Below, one piece after another: positions 35,659 through 45,855 of a stretch of DNA of 64,000 nt. The stretch is from Drosophila persimilis (Eukaryota > Arthropoda > Insecta > Diptera > Drosophilidae): assembly GCF_003286085.1 (NCBI RefSeq), contig NW_020825327.1, forward strand, positions 806,001 to 870,000, in the 5' to 3' direction. A program made the translations under genes and the position numbers. The notes beneath the pieces are model-generated. The model ran no database searches, had not been told where the DNA came from, and saw nothing but the letters and a program-made list of their open reading frames with translations. Each line of letters opens with the position of its first letter. Positions within the stretch are counted from its first letter, which is position 1.

Positions 35659-35940
35659 TGTCGGGTCAAGCAGCTTAAATATTGTAAATTATTCCCAGTG
35701 GTGCGGCCCTAAAGAAGTGCATTTTGTTGTTATTGTCATTTCCACCACCCACTGTAAAGATTATTTGTTACCGCATATGCATATGCAGCAGAATTCTTTC
35801 GTCTCCTTATATCTCAATCTCTCGTACTCGGCTTAGCAGCGGCCCCGAGCAGCGCTTACGCTCTCGGTCTATCCTACTCTCTCGCTCGCTACTTAAATTC
35901 AAAATTCCAACAGTTATTAAAAACACTTAATAGCTTAATA
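35659..35940 (+). repeat. BEL-4 3' LTR, internally deleted (282 bp)
   Basis: Begins tgtcgggtcaagcagctt and ends aatagcttaata. It lacks about 190 bp of the 5' LTR between the ctctctcgctcgc word and aaattcaaaattcc. Scattered substitutions against the 5' LTR show that the insertion is not recent. Confidence 0.85.
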
Positions 35941-36336
35941 AATATCTTTAAATATTAACCTGCCTACAATCTTTAAATCTATACTAGTCTGCGAGTACAT
36001 GCCTTTTAATCTGTGTAAAAACATAATTTAACTATTTATTTTTGTGAGTCAGTTAGTTGTGTTTGTGTTGTTGCTAGTAAGTACGCATTACAGTGCATTA
36101 CAGCCCGCTCTCATCTTGTAACTTTTGTTGTTTTATCACTATCTCCCTATCACCTAAACTTAAACAACTGTTCTTTCTCTCTCTTGCTCGAAAATTTCTG
36201 TTCAGTAGCGCTCTCACTCATTAGCTGCTGCTACTTTTGCTCTCCTCTCCTCTTTCCATTCTTACCAATTCCACTATTAACCTTTATCTGGCACACTGGT
36301 CTGAAAGCCATGGACCGTAAATAATGACTTCGATTT
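35941..36336. other. Spacer, possibly 5' part of a non-LTR element
   Basis: Non-coding with CT-rich words (ctctctcttgctc, agcgctctcactcatt). It lies before the SGM/DINE-1 copy and the non-LTR coding remnant, so it may be the latter's leader. There is no direct support. Confidence 0.3.
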
Positions 36337-36845
36337 TTTATACCCGATACTCAAAATGAGTATATGGGTATATTAGATTTGTGGTGAAAATGGATGTGTG
36401 TAACATCCAGAAGGAATAGTTTCCAACCGCATAAAGTATATATATTCTTGATCAGCATCAATAGCCGAGTCGGCAGAGCCATGTCTATCTGTCCGTCCCT
36501 ATAAGCGCCTAGTACTCAAAGACTATAAGAGCTAGAGCAACGACATTTTATATCCGGACTTCCTTGATATGTCACTGTTACAAGTATATTTCAAAATTTT
36601 GCCCCGCCCATTTCCGGCCCACAAAAGTCGAAAATCTGTGGCATCTTTTAGAGTGCAAAATCTGAACCAGATCGTATAATTATGAGAGCCAAAATCTAGA
36701 AAACAATTTCATTCTCTCTCGCTCTGTCTCTCTCGAACACACAGATTTCATGGTCGGCTTTGCCGATTGCAAAATATGAGTTCCACACTACTGTCAGATC
36801 TCACTATAAAACGCATATCTCTCGTAAAAATGTATGATTATATGT
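36337..36845 (-). mobile_element. SGM/DINE-1 element, reverse orientation, truncated
   Basis: Starts with tttatacccgatactcaaaatgag and continues through attcttgatcagcatcaatagcc, ctataagcgcctagtactcaaag and ccgcccatttccggccc. This is the reverse complement of the end seen at 25246. It stops after 'tcatggtcggctttgccgat' and a short tail. Confidence 0.85.
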
Positions 36846-37189
36846 ATATAATTTTAGGTTTTCTCGCCTAAAATAAAACACATTAGGAATTTACGGGTTC
36901 TGTGCTAGAATTTTCGGCCATATTATTGCCTTTCCTTGTTATGTGACCCCAAAGCTACCCCCTGTGCTAAAATTTTCTTTTAGAACATACATTAATATTT
37001 TAATTTTTTTTTTTAATTTTACAAAAAGCATACCCAACAACAGTAAATATACAAAGCACTAAATTATTCACTCGGTTGCCCCTCTAAAAACAATTTTCGT
37101 TTCTCGAATAATGGTATCGGCTACGGAGTTCATGGTTTGAGACTTTATGCTGTCTAAACATAGAAAGTTCCACGGATCTTGTAGTTACT
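36846..37189. other. Spacer before the non-LTR remnant
   Basis: AT-rich. It may contain decayed endonuclease sequence of the non-LTR element, but no motif is convincing. Confidence 0.3.
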
Positions 37190-38250
37190 CAGTTTAACCT
37201 CAAGGTCAAGCAAAACATCTCTTTTTTAAAAATTCTCGTCCCGGATAAACATGACCATAGTTTCCTTGACCCCTCTTTCTAGCCGGTGCATACGATTTGT
37301 CACCTGTTTAAAAATCGCCCCACTAGACCTGAACATAGAGTTGGAATTCTTTAGACCTTGTCTTTACTACCGATACAACGAATACTCTGGTCTGCAGAGG
37401 ATCTCTATCCCTCTATCTATATCCAAATCTTTCAAAAAGCCCTCGGCTATCTTTTGTTTCAAAAAGGCTGAAGGCCTTATATTTTTGATTCGCACACTTA
37501 CTCAGATCGATTGGTCATTACTCGACGACTTTCAAGAGATTGAGCCCGCCACTAATGCATTCTACAGGACTGTTTTTTCATCTTTCCTACCTTTGTTCCA
37601 TTAGTTTCCCATCTCAGATATCTTGCTGCCCTTTTTTGGTTCACTCCGCGGCTAATAAATAATAATAAAAACTCGTTTATATAAGAAGTTTGAGCTGTCT
37701 GGCTCGCAGTCAGATTTTTCTAGGTATTCAATTGCAAAATCTAAATTTTCCATTTGTAATACACAATGCTATAACAGTTATTTGGCATTTTGCCAACTTT
37801 AAGCGAGATCCTAAATAATTCTTTAAGTTTGTTAACTCTAAACGTAATTCTTCAAAATATCCCTCTTCATTACATTTAAATGGTACTTATGCAGATAACA
37901 ATTCCGATATTGCTAACCTATTTGCTTAATTTTTTTCAACTATGTTACTCGGCTACTTCTTATAACATACCCTCTATTCTCGCTTCACCTAACTACTTTC
38001 CTGCCGCTCACTCATATCCTATCCCATTAAATAGTTCAAGTTGTATCCATCCCCCCTTTATTGATTATGATGGCCTTTTAACTAATTTAAAATCGTGTAA
38101 ATCTTCTTGGTTCCCAGTGCCTTGCTTAAACTTTCTGGGGATTCTCTTTGCGATTCTCTTCTCTTAAAACTATTCAACCTCTCTCCCGAGCTAAGTAATT
38201 TTCCCACCGTCTGGAAAGAATCTTACATAGTTCCTATTCATAACGAGGGG
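37190..38250 (+). pseudogene. Non-LTR retrotransposon pol, 5' part (pre-RT), interrupted
   Basis: Broken plus-strand frames give a jockey/I-type LINE sequence: TQIDWSLLDDFQEIEPATNA then FYRTVFSSF (about 37500-37600), FWFTPRLINN-like (about 37630), SCKSSWFPVPCLNFLG (about 38090) and FPTVWKESYIVPIHNEG (about 38200-38250). This is the usual linker and start of the RT domain. It stops exactly where an SGM/DINE-1 copy begins. The next residues of the same protein (SKSDISNYR) occur at 40973 and again at 57868. Many frameshifts; not functional. Confidence 0.75.
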
Positions 38251-38761
38251 GAACGTTGTGAGTTGCTGCGGAGACCGCAACTCTACATTTATACCCGATA
38301 CTTTGTCGGTATGGCTCTCCTCCGGCAGATGCCGCTAATATTAATCGACACGACAAAGAGTGCGTGCGAGAAAGTCAGAAAATCAGTCTGAGCGTGACGT
38401 TGGGCGCTGCGTAGCCACTGCAAATAGATTTGATTCTGATTTTTTAGTTTTCTCGAATCTGCAATATTGTGGATGCAACAGATTTTCGTCCTTGGTGGTG
38501 GTGGAAGGGGGTGGGGCGAAATTTTGACACAAAACGGTCAAGGTCCGATATCACAAGAGTGTGGATAAAAAATGTTGTTGCAATTGGCAAAACCGACCAT
38601 GAAACCTGTGTGTTAGAGAGAGACAGAGCGAGAAAAAATTAAATTGTGTTCTTGATTCTGGCTATAATAATTATACGATCTGGTTCAGTTCTACACTCTA
38701 GAACATATAGTCATCCTCTGAGATTTTGCGTTTTCAGTTTTCTTGTATTTTTGAAATTGTA
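38251..38761 (+). mobile_element. SGM/DINE-1 copy a, left part, inserted in the non-LTR pol
   Basis: Begins gaacgttgtgagttgctgc after the gggg of the non-LTR element and runs through 'aactctacatttatacccga', 'gaccatgaaacctgtgtgtt' and ctagaacatatagtcatcctctg. It is cut at 38761 by the BEL-1 LTR. The last five bases, ttgta, are the target duplication. Confidence 0.85.
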
Positions 38762-39160
38762 TGTTCGGGCCAGCCGCTGAGGAATAACCGTAACTTTAGC
38801 ATTATTATTGTATGAGCATAGAGAGCCGCCTACATATGTTGTAAAACGTTGACTTTCTGCAGAGCTGCTGCGCTCTCTCGCTAAAGGGGCTCTCTGCCGC
38901 CGCCACTTCGGCAACTACTTTGATCTGCTGCCGCCACTTAGGCAGTCACTTTGATCTAACGCCGTCGTCTATAGTTTTAGTTCTATGCTAACCCCTCTGC
39001 GCATTGGTTGCATATCGATCTCGCATAAAGTTCATCTGGCAATAGCAAGCAATCGGCTTCCGCTAAGCCACCAAGATTAAATATAAATTATAAAGTTTAA
39101 CCCAAAATCTCTTTTTATTTTGAAATACATAGGTGCCAAAAAAGCTTGGCATCTCAAACA
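38762..39160 (+). repeat. BEL-1 5' LTR, copy A (399 bp)
   Basis: Begins tgttcgggccagccgctg and ends catctcaaaca, preceded by ttgta. The primer site tggtgaccccccgacgtgat follows at 39162. Copies of the same LTR lie at 45121, 49436 and 57152 with only a few differences. GAGA-like ctctctcgc words may contribute to promoter activity. Confidence 0.93.
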
Positions 39161-39496
39161 TTGGTGACCCCCCGACGTGATATAAAACCATTGCTTAATC
39201 GCGTTCCGTTAAAACACTTATTAATTATACAATATTGTGTTGTTGGGTAGTTTAACTACCAACAAATACATTTGTGTGCACATTAAAAACAGTTTAAAGT
39301 GCAAATTCAGTGAGAGTGCGGCTGGAATATTTATAGACAAATTCCGGTACTTTAAGCGTCGAATCTCTCATTCTCTGCGCAGCTGCAGCCGCGGTTCTTG
39401 ACTTTTCGTGTCTTGCATTCTCGCTCTCGCGTCTATACATCGTCGCTTAAGCGGTATTTCATTTTCCGTTGTTGTGTCGATTGCACAACGGTTAAC

Positions 39497-40258
39497 ATGG
39501 ACAACGATCCAAATACAGGCGCGGGCGGAAATATTGTGGTGGCTGATTCCAGACTGAGTCTGTATAAACGTAAAAGTCAGTCATTATATGATCGATTGCA
39601 CAGGCTTGGCGAATCCTTCGCGGGGAATAAAATCGACAAGCTGACCGCCGCGGAAGTCGAGGTGCGCCTTGATATGTTGGCAGAAATTCGAGCGGAATTT
39701 AATAAGGCCCATAATGAGTTGGAGGCTCTCGATCAAAACGAGATTGGGAGTGAGCTGCGCGAAATCTTCGATACTCTTTTCATATCGTTGAAAGCTGAGT
39801 TGCTGGCTGCTGTTGAAGTAAGCCAGTCACACGCCGCTGCCAATTCTACGACTCTGCCAAGCCATTCCGGACATAGTACCATCATCATGGCTCACAAGCA
39901 GCGACTTCCTGAGCTGAAGGTGCCGAAGTTTTCTGGTGGATACGTCGAGTTCTCGGATTTTATGGCAATGTTCAAATCGGTGATTGAAGCGGATGCGGAT
40001 CTCAGTGACATCGAGAAATTCCAGCACCTTCGCTCTTGCCTCGCTGATGCGGCTTTGGATTCGGTTCGATCGTTGGAGCTCTCCAGTGCCAATTATCGTG
40101 CGGCTCTGGATATACTTAATAAACGCTTTAATAACAAAAGACTTGTTTTCCAGGCACACATCAAGAAGATTCTTGGGATAAAGAGGGTAGACTCGCCTTC
40201 TGCTAAAAGGCTTCGGGAGTTTTCGGATGCAGTCAATTTACACATGCGAGCGTTGCAG
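39497..40258 (+). pseudogene. BEL-1 gag fragment, recombinant with BEL-2 gag, fused to SGM
   Basis: ATG at 39497 (context aacATGG), preceded by a long leader. The first ~220 codons match BEL-1 gag at 45856. Between about 40152 and 40176 the sequence changes to the BEL-2 version (gggataaag instead of gggctaaag). At 40258 it meets SGM/DINE-1 DNA exactly where BEL-2 gag does (44734). Gag is therefore truncated after NLHMRALQ. The knuckles and all of pol are missing from this copy. Confidence 0.85.
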
Positions 40259-40968
40259 GGCGTATATTTTGAAATATACGTTTTATAGTGATATCTAACA
40301 GGAGTGCGGATACCAAATTTGGTTGCACTAGCCTTAATAGTTTCTGAGATTTGTGGATGCCCCAGATTTTCGTCCTTTGCGGGGCGGAAGGGGGTGTGGC
40401 GAAATTTTGACACAAAACGGTCAAGGTCCGATATCACAGGAGTGTGGATAAAAAATGTTGTTGCAACTGGCAAAACCGACCATGAAACCTGTGTGTTAGA
40501 GAGAGACAGAGCGAGAAAAAATTAAATTGTGTTCTTGATTCTGGCTATAATAATTATACGATCTGGTTCAGTTCTACACTCTAGAACATATAGTCATCCT
40601 CTGAGATTTTGCGTTTTCAGTTTTCTTGTATTTTTGAAATTGTAGATGCCACAGAATTTCGCCCTATGTGGGGGCGGGGCAATGTTTTGAAATATACTTT
40701 TAGCAGTGACATATTACAGAAGTCTGGATATAGAATGTCGTAGCTCTAGCTCTTATCGTCTTTGAGCACTAGGCGCTAATAGGGATGGACAGACGGACGG
40801 ACGGACAGACAGACAGGGCTCAATCGACTCGGCTATTGATGCTGATCAAGAATATAAATGTATATACTTTATGGGGTCGGAAACGATTCCATCTGGAACA
40901 TACACACATCCATTTTCACCACAAATCTAATATACCCCAATACTAATTTTGAGTATCGGGTATAAAAA
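40259..40968 (+). mobile_element. SGM/DINE-1 mosaic (left of copy b, right of copy a), without BEL-1
   Basis: Begins ggcgtatattttgaaatatacg after the gag junction and ends gagtatcgggtataaaaa just before the non-LTR RT. It reads straight through tttttgaaattgtagatgcc at 40631-40650, the site that carries BEL-1 elsewhere (single ttgta at 40640-40644). The left half equals the SGM in BEL-2 gag (44735). The right half equals the SGM after the BEL-1 3' LTR (57556). Confidence 0.85.
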
Positions 40969-40972
40969 GGGG

Positions 40973-41463
40973 TCGAAATCAGACATCTCAAACTACCGTT
41001 GTATCTCCAATTTATCTGCCATTCCTAAACTCTTCGAAGAACATATTACTTCTCAGCTCCAACACTTTTGTAGTAACATGTTTTCAGAATCACAGCACGG
41101 ATTTGTAACTATGTAACTGCCGGATTTGCAACGCAATGTTAAACTGACGTAGTTCATACTGATTTTAGTAAAGCTTTCTCTATTAGGATTTCCGACTAAA
41201 CTTCTTCTTTGGACTAATGCGTACCTTTGCAATCGTTCTCAGCGTGTCTGCTTCCAACTTCTCTTTCCAAACCTAGCGATCCTGTGTCCTCGTTATTTCT
41301 TCAATCGGATCTCGACGCTCGCAACAATTGGTATATTATTAACGCTCTTCCTCTTAAAATTTCCACATGTAACGTCATGACCTTCCATCGCAACAAGCCT
41401 TAACTATTTGACTTTTCAATTAATAATATGTCCTTGGAACGCCTGTACAAAGTTAATGACTTA
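40973..41463 (+). pseudogene. Non-LTR retrotransposon RT fragment, copy A
   Basis: Continues the protein interrupted at 38250: SKSDISNYRCISNLSAIPKL then FEEHITSQLQ and SESQHGFV, ordinary LINE RT motifs. Decayed later parts follow (DFSKAF-like, then LERLYKVNDL). Frameshifts and stops are frequent. It ends at a deletion joint that fuses it to a LOA element. Confidence 0.78.
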
Positions 41464-43379
41464 ACCGGTATGGACCTTCGGGCCAGACATGGAGGTTGAT
41501 AAGGATCAAGCACGCGTTGGGATGTCAATCCAAACGTCGGTGGAAAACATGACTGCTAACGACGACCCAACGCGGCAGTGGATGGTGGAGAAGGTGCCCT
41601 AACTGGAAGCTCTAAGGGAGGGTGCCAAGCTGGAGTTGTTAGAGAGGGAGCTGAACCCGTCTATACCAAAGGCGGAGGTGACCTTCAGGAAGGCTATGTT
41701 GAAAATGATCTAGGTCTGGAGACCATACCGGTGGCCGCCCAGGGTCTTGCACTGGACGACTCGGAGGAAGGGGAGGACGGTGTCCTAAGAACTAAAATCA
41801 ACCGCTTGTCTGAGGTTGAGTTAGCCACCCATGACATTAAGGGTGCCGCAGCTCAACCTTATTGATCCTCATGATCCTCATGATCCGGTGATCCTCATTG
41901 ACATGGAGGAAGGGCCCGCTGACATAGCTTTAGCCGTGGATTGTGTTAGGCCATTCTGTGTCCGGACTAAAGTCCTCAAATTACAACCTTCTTCACTCAA
42001 CATCGGTAAGCAGGAACAGAACCGCCGTACTCGTACGGAAGGGAATCCATGCTCATCTTATGCCTCATTACATCACGGATGACCTGACGGTAGTGATGCT
42101 GGAGAGTGAGGAAAAGCGCCTCATGGCAGCTTCCTGCTACATGGCACACGACAGCACCGCACCACCAGAAAAACTTAGGAGCCTGGTGACAGAAGCCGGC
42201 TCCAAAAATCTCCAAGTGTGTGCGGAAGCCCCGACATTAATAATAGAGGTGAGTCACTCCTAGACTTTATATTATCCACTAACTTAGATGTAGCAAACGT
42301 GGGGGAGGAACACACCTTCCTAGGTCCCACCTCGTCAAACGTGCTAGACCTTACTCTCGTCACTGAAAAGAGTACTTTGGTATCTGCTGGAGAGTCCTCG
42401 AAAGACCATCTTTCTCAGACCATAAGTACATTCAGTTCAGGTGCGAATTCAAACACTCTTCGAAGATAACTGTCTATAGAAACCCCCAGAATACAAACTG
42501 GGTAAAGTTTAAAAAAACATTTACTTCGAAGCTCTGGAATCCGGGCTCAATGAAATCGGCAGAGGATATAGATAAGTCCCTAGAGACCATATCCAAAGAG
42601 TTACTGGATGTCTACCACGTATCGTGCGACCCCTCATGACAAGAGAAGAGGTCCAATACACTCTGGTGGAGCCGAGATCTTTCTATCGGAATACGAAATC
42701 CGACTTAGGAGCTACAAGAAGGAAATGCGTAAGCCACAAATAAACTAGTGGAGGAACTTCTGCTCCAACATCGAGAAAGTGCCTGAAACCGCTAGGCTCT
42801 GGAACCTGCTTTCAAAGCAGCCTACAATACAGAGTCAATTAGAGCTAGATGACAGACAGTGGATAGTTGGCAGTAAAGAAGCCCTAACAGCACTAATGGA
42901 GGCACATTTCCCTGGATGCACTGAGGTCACCGACGCCACCGAGATCTGTTAACCACTAAGAGAATCCATTGGGCTATAACTCCATCGCGGGCTTAAAATC
43001 GCCAGGACTGGACGGGATATTCCCAGCCATGATGAAGGTGACCAAAGAGGTTATCACCCGATAGCTCTAAGCACTATATTCAGCACGTCTAAGTACGGGC
43101 TATATCTCTATCCAATGGAGAGCCTAGAGAGTTGTCTCCCTCCCAGAGGCAGGAAAGTGCTGGCCACGCGAATCCCAAGGATTACATACCGATAAGCCCT
43201 ACATCCTTTCTTCTAAAAACTGGAAAAGCTGTTGGATTTACACATCAGGAATGAGGTAGAGGGACTGATGTCAACAAACCAACATCCCTACTTCAAAGGG
43301 AAATCTGTGGGGACGGCATTACACTCGTTAGTAGCCACCATCGAGAGCGCCTTCACAATAAAAAGTATGTGTTCGGGCC
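41464..43379 (+). pseudogene. LOA-clade LINE (TRIM/bilbo-like), ORF2 endonuclease and RT remnants, copy A
   Basis: Endonuclease domain pieces lie in shifting frames: NYNLLHSTSVSRNRTAVLVR (about 41985-42040), ITDDLTVVMLESEEKRLMAA (about 42080), and GSPDINNRGESLLDFILSTN followed by SSNVLDLTLVT (42218-42365). RT pieces follow: SPGLDGIFPAMMKVTKEVIT near 43000, and LDLHIRNEVEGLM plus TNQHPYFKGKSVGTALHSLV at 43232-43340. An upstream segment with gatcctcat repeats (41864-41890) belongs to the linker. Many stops; not functional. It is cut at 43379 by the BEL-2 LTR. Confidence 0.8.
41864..41890 (+). repeat. gatcctcat short tandem repeat, copy A
   Basis: Two to three 9-bp units in the LOA linker region. 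The matching place in copy B (59081) has more units. Confidence 0.8.
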
Positions 43380-43764
43380 AGCCGCTGAATAATAACCGTA
43401 ACTTTAAGCATTATTATTGTATGAGCAGAGAGAGCCGCCTATGTTGTAAAACGTTGACTTTCTGCAGAGCTGCTGCGCTCTCCCGCTAAAGGGGCTCTCT
43501 GCCGCCGCCACTTCGACAATTACTTTGATCTGCTGCCGCCACTTCAGCAATCACTTTGATCTAAAGCCGTCGTCTATTTTTAGTTCTATGCTAACCCCTC
43601 TGCGCATTGGATACATATCGATCTCGCATAAATTTTATCTGGCCATAGCAAGCAATCGGCTTCCGCTAAGCCACCAAGATTAAATCCGAATTATAAAGTT
43701 TAACCCAAATTCTCTTTTCATTTTTGAAACACATAAGTTCCAAAAAAGCTTGGCATCTCAAACA
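43380..43764 (+). repeat. BEL-2 5' LTR, copy A (385 bp)
   Basis: Begins tgttcgggccagccgctgaa and ends catctcaaaca. The primer site follows at 43766. It resembles the BEL-1 LTR but has its own substitutions and small deletions, marking a separate, older subfamily or insertion. Confidence 0.88.
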
Positions 43765-44102
43765 TTGGTGACCCCCCGACGTGATATAAAACCATTGCTT
43801 AATCGCGTTCCGTTAAAACACTTATTAATTATACAATATTTTGTTGTTGGGTAGTTTAACTACCAACAAATACATTTGGGTGCACGTTGAAAAACAGTTT
43901 AAAGTGAAAATTCAGTGAGAGTGCGGCTGGAATATTTATATACAAATTCCGGTACTTTAAGCGTCGAATCTCTCATTCTCTGCGCAGCTGTAGCCGCGGT
44001 TCTTGACTTTTCGTGTCTTGCATTCTCGCTCTCGCGTCTATACATCGTCGCTTAAGCGGTATTTCATCTTCCGTTGTTGTGTCGAATTGCACAACGGTTA
44101 AC

Positions 44103-44734
44103 ATGGACAACGATCCGAATACAGGACGGGCGGAAACATTGTGGTGGCTGATTCCAGACTGAGTCTGTATAAGCGTAAAAGTCAGTCATTATATGATCGA
44201 TTGCATAGGCTTGGCGAATCCTTCGCGGGGAATAAAATCGATAAGTTGACCGCCGCCGAGGCTCTCGATCAAAACGAGATTGGGAGTGAGATGCGCGAAA
44301 TCTTCGATACTCTTTTCATATCGTTGAAAGCGGAGTTGCTGGCTGCTGTTGAAGTAAGCCAGTCACACGCCGCTGCCCATTCTACGACTCTGCCAAACCA
44401 TTCCGGACATAGTACCATCATCGTGGCTCACAAGCAGCGACTTCATGAGCTGAAGGTGCCTAAGTTTTCTGGTGGATACGTCGAGATTTCGGATCGCTCT
44501 TTTCTTCGCTCTTGCCTCGCTGATGCGGCTTTGGATTCGGTTCGATCGTTGGAGCTCTCCAGTGCCAATTATCGTGCGGCTCTGGATATACTTAATAAAC
44601 GCTTTAATAACAAAAGACTTGTTTTTCAGGCACACATCAAGAAGATTCTTGGGATAAAGAGGGTAGACTCGCCTTCTGCTAAAAGGCTTCGGGAGTTTTC
44701 GGATGCAGTCAATTTACACATGCGAGCGTTGCAG
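44103..44734 (+). pseudogene. BEL-2 gag, copy A, with deletions and SGM insertion
   Basis: The ATG at 44103 is followed by a one-base loss (acaggacggg instead of acaggcgcggg), so the frame breaks after a few codons and reopens from about 44141. Relative to BEL-1 gag it lacks the segment after LTAAE (VEVRLDMLAEIRAEF and on) and a second segment after VEISD. At 44734 gag is interrupted by an SGM/DINE-1 copy (HMRALQ, then GVYFEI). Confidence 0.85.
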
Positions 44735-45120
44735 GGCGTATATTTTGAAATATACGTTTTATAGTGATATCTAACAGGAGTGCGGATACCAAATTTGGTT
44801 GCACTAGCCTTAAGAGTTTCTGAGATTTGTGGATGCCCCAGATTTTCGTCCTTTGCGGGGCGGAAGGGGGTGTGGCGAAATTTTGACACAAAACGGTCAA
44901 GGTCCGATATCACAGGAGTGTGGATAAAAAATGTTGTTGCAATTGGCAAAACCGACCATGAAACCTGTGTGTTAGAGAGAGACAGAGCGAGAAAAAATTA
45001 AATTGTGTTCTTGATTCTGGCTATAATAATTATACGATCAGGTTCAGTTCTACACTCTAGAACATATAGTCATCCTCTGAGATTTTGCGTTTTCAGTTTT
45101 CTTGTATTTTTGAAATTGTA
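44735..45120 (+). mobile_element. SGM/DINE-1 copy b, left part, in BEL-2 gag, cut by BEL-1
   Basis: Begins ggcgtatattttgaaatatacg with 9-bp palindromic arms and runs to gaaattgta, where the BEL-1 LTR starts. An identical block, duplicated, lies at 49050-49435. Confidence 0.87.
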
Positions 45121-45519
45121 TGTTCGGGCCAGCCGCTGAGGAATAACCGTAACTTTAGCATTATTATTGTATGAGCATAGAGAGCCGCCTACATATGTTG
45201 TAAAACGTTGACTTTCTGCAGAGCTGCTGCGCTCTCTCGCTAAAGGGGCTCTCTGCCGCCGCCACTTCGGCAACTACTTTGATCTGCTGCCGCCACTTCG
45301 GCAGTCACTTTGATCTAACGCCGTCGTCTATAGTTTTAGTTCTATGCTAACCCCTCTGCGCATTGGTTGCATATCGATCTCGCATAAAGTTCATCTGGCA
45401 ATAGCAAGCAATCGGCTTCCGCTAAGCCACCAAGATTAAATATAAATTATAAAGTTTAACCCAAAATCTCTTTTTATTTTGAAATACATAGGTGCCAAAA
45501 AAGCTTGGCATCTCAAACA
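45121..45519 (+). repeat. BEL-1 5' LTR, copy B (399 bp)
   Basis: Same ends as copy A, preceded by ttgta and followed by the primer site at 45521. It carries cttcggcag near 45296, where copies A and C have cttaggcag. Confidence 0.93.
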
Positions 45520-45855
45520 TTGGTGACCCCCCGACGTGATATAAAACCATTGCTTAATCGCGTTCCGTTAAAACACTTATTAATTATACAATATTGTGTT
45601 GTTGGGTAGTTTAACTACCAACAAATACATTTGTGTGCACATTAAAAACAGTTTAAAGTGCAAATTCAGTGAGAGTGCGGCTGGAATATTTATAGACAAA
45701 TTCCGGTACTTTAAGCGTCGAATCTCTCATTCTCTGCGCAGCTGCAGCCGCGGTTCTTGACTTTTCGTGTCTTGCATTCTCGCTCTCGCGTCTATACATC
45801 GTCGCTTAAGCGGTATTTCATTTTCCGTTGTTGTGTCGATTGCACAACGGTTAAC

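Noticed and set aside
37880..38391. 94-95 codon hydrophobic frames as small membrane proteins
   Set aside because: They are frame-shifted pieces of the LINE RT region and of the SGM start.
39398..39496. Upstream in-frame ATG (39398) as the BEL-1 gag start
   Set aside because: The ATG 99 bp downstream has a better context (aacATGG) and is the one kept in BEL-2; the upstream part is rich in Arg, Ser and Cys and looks like leader.
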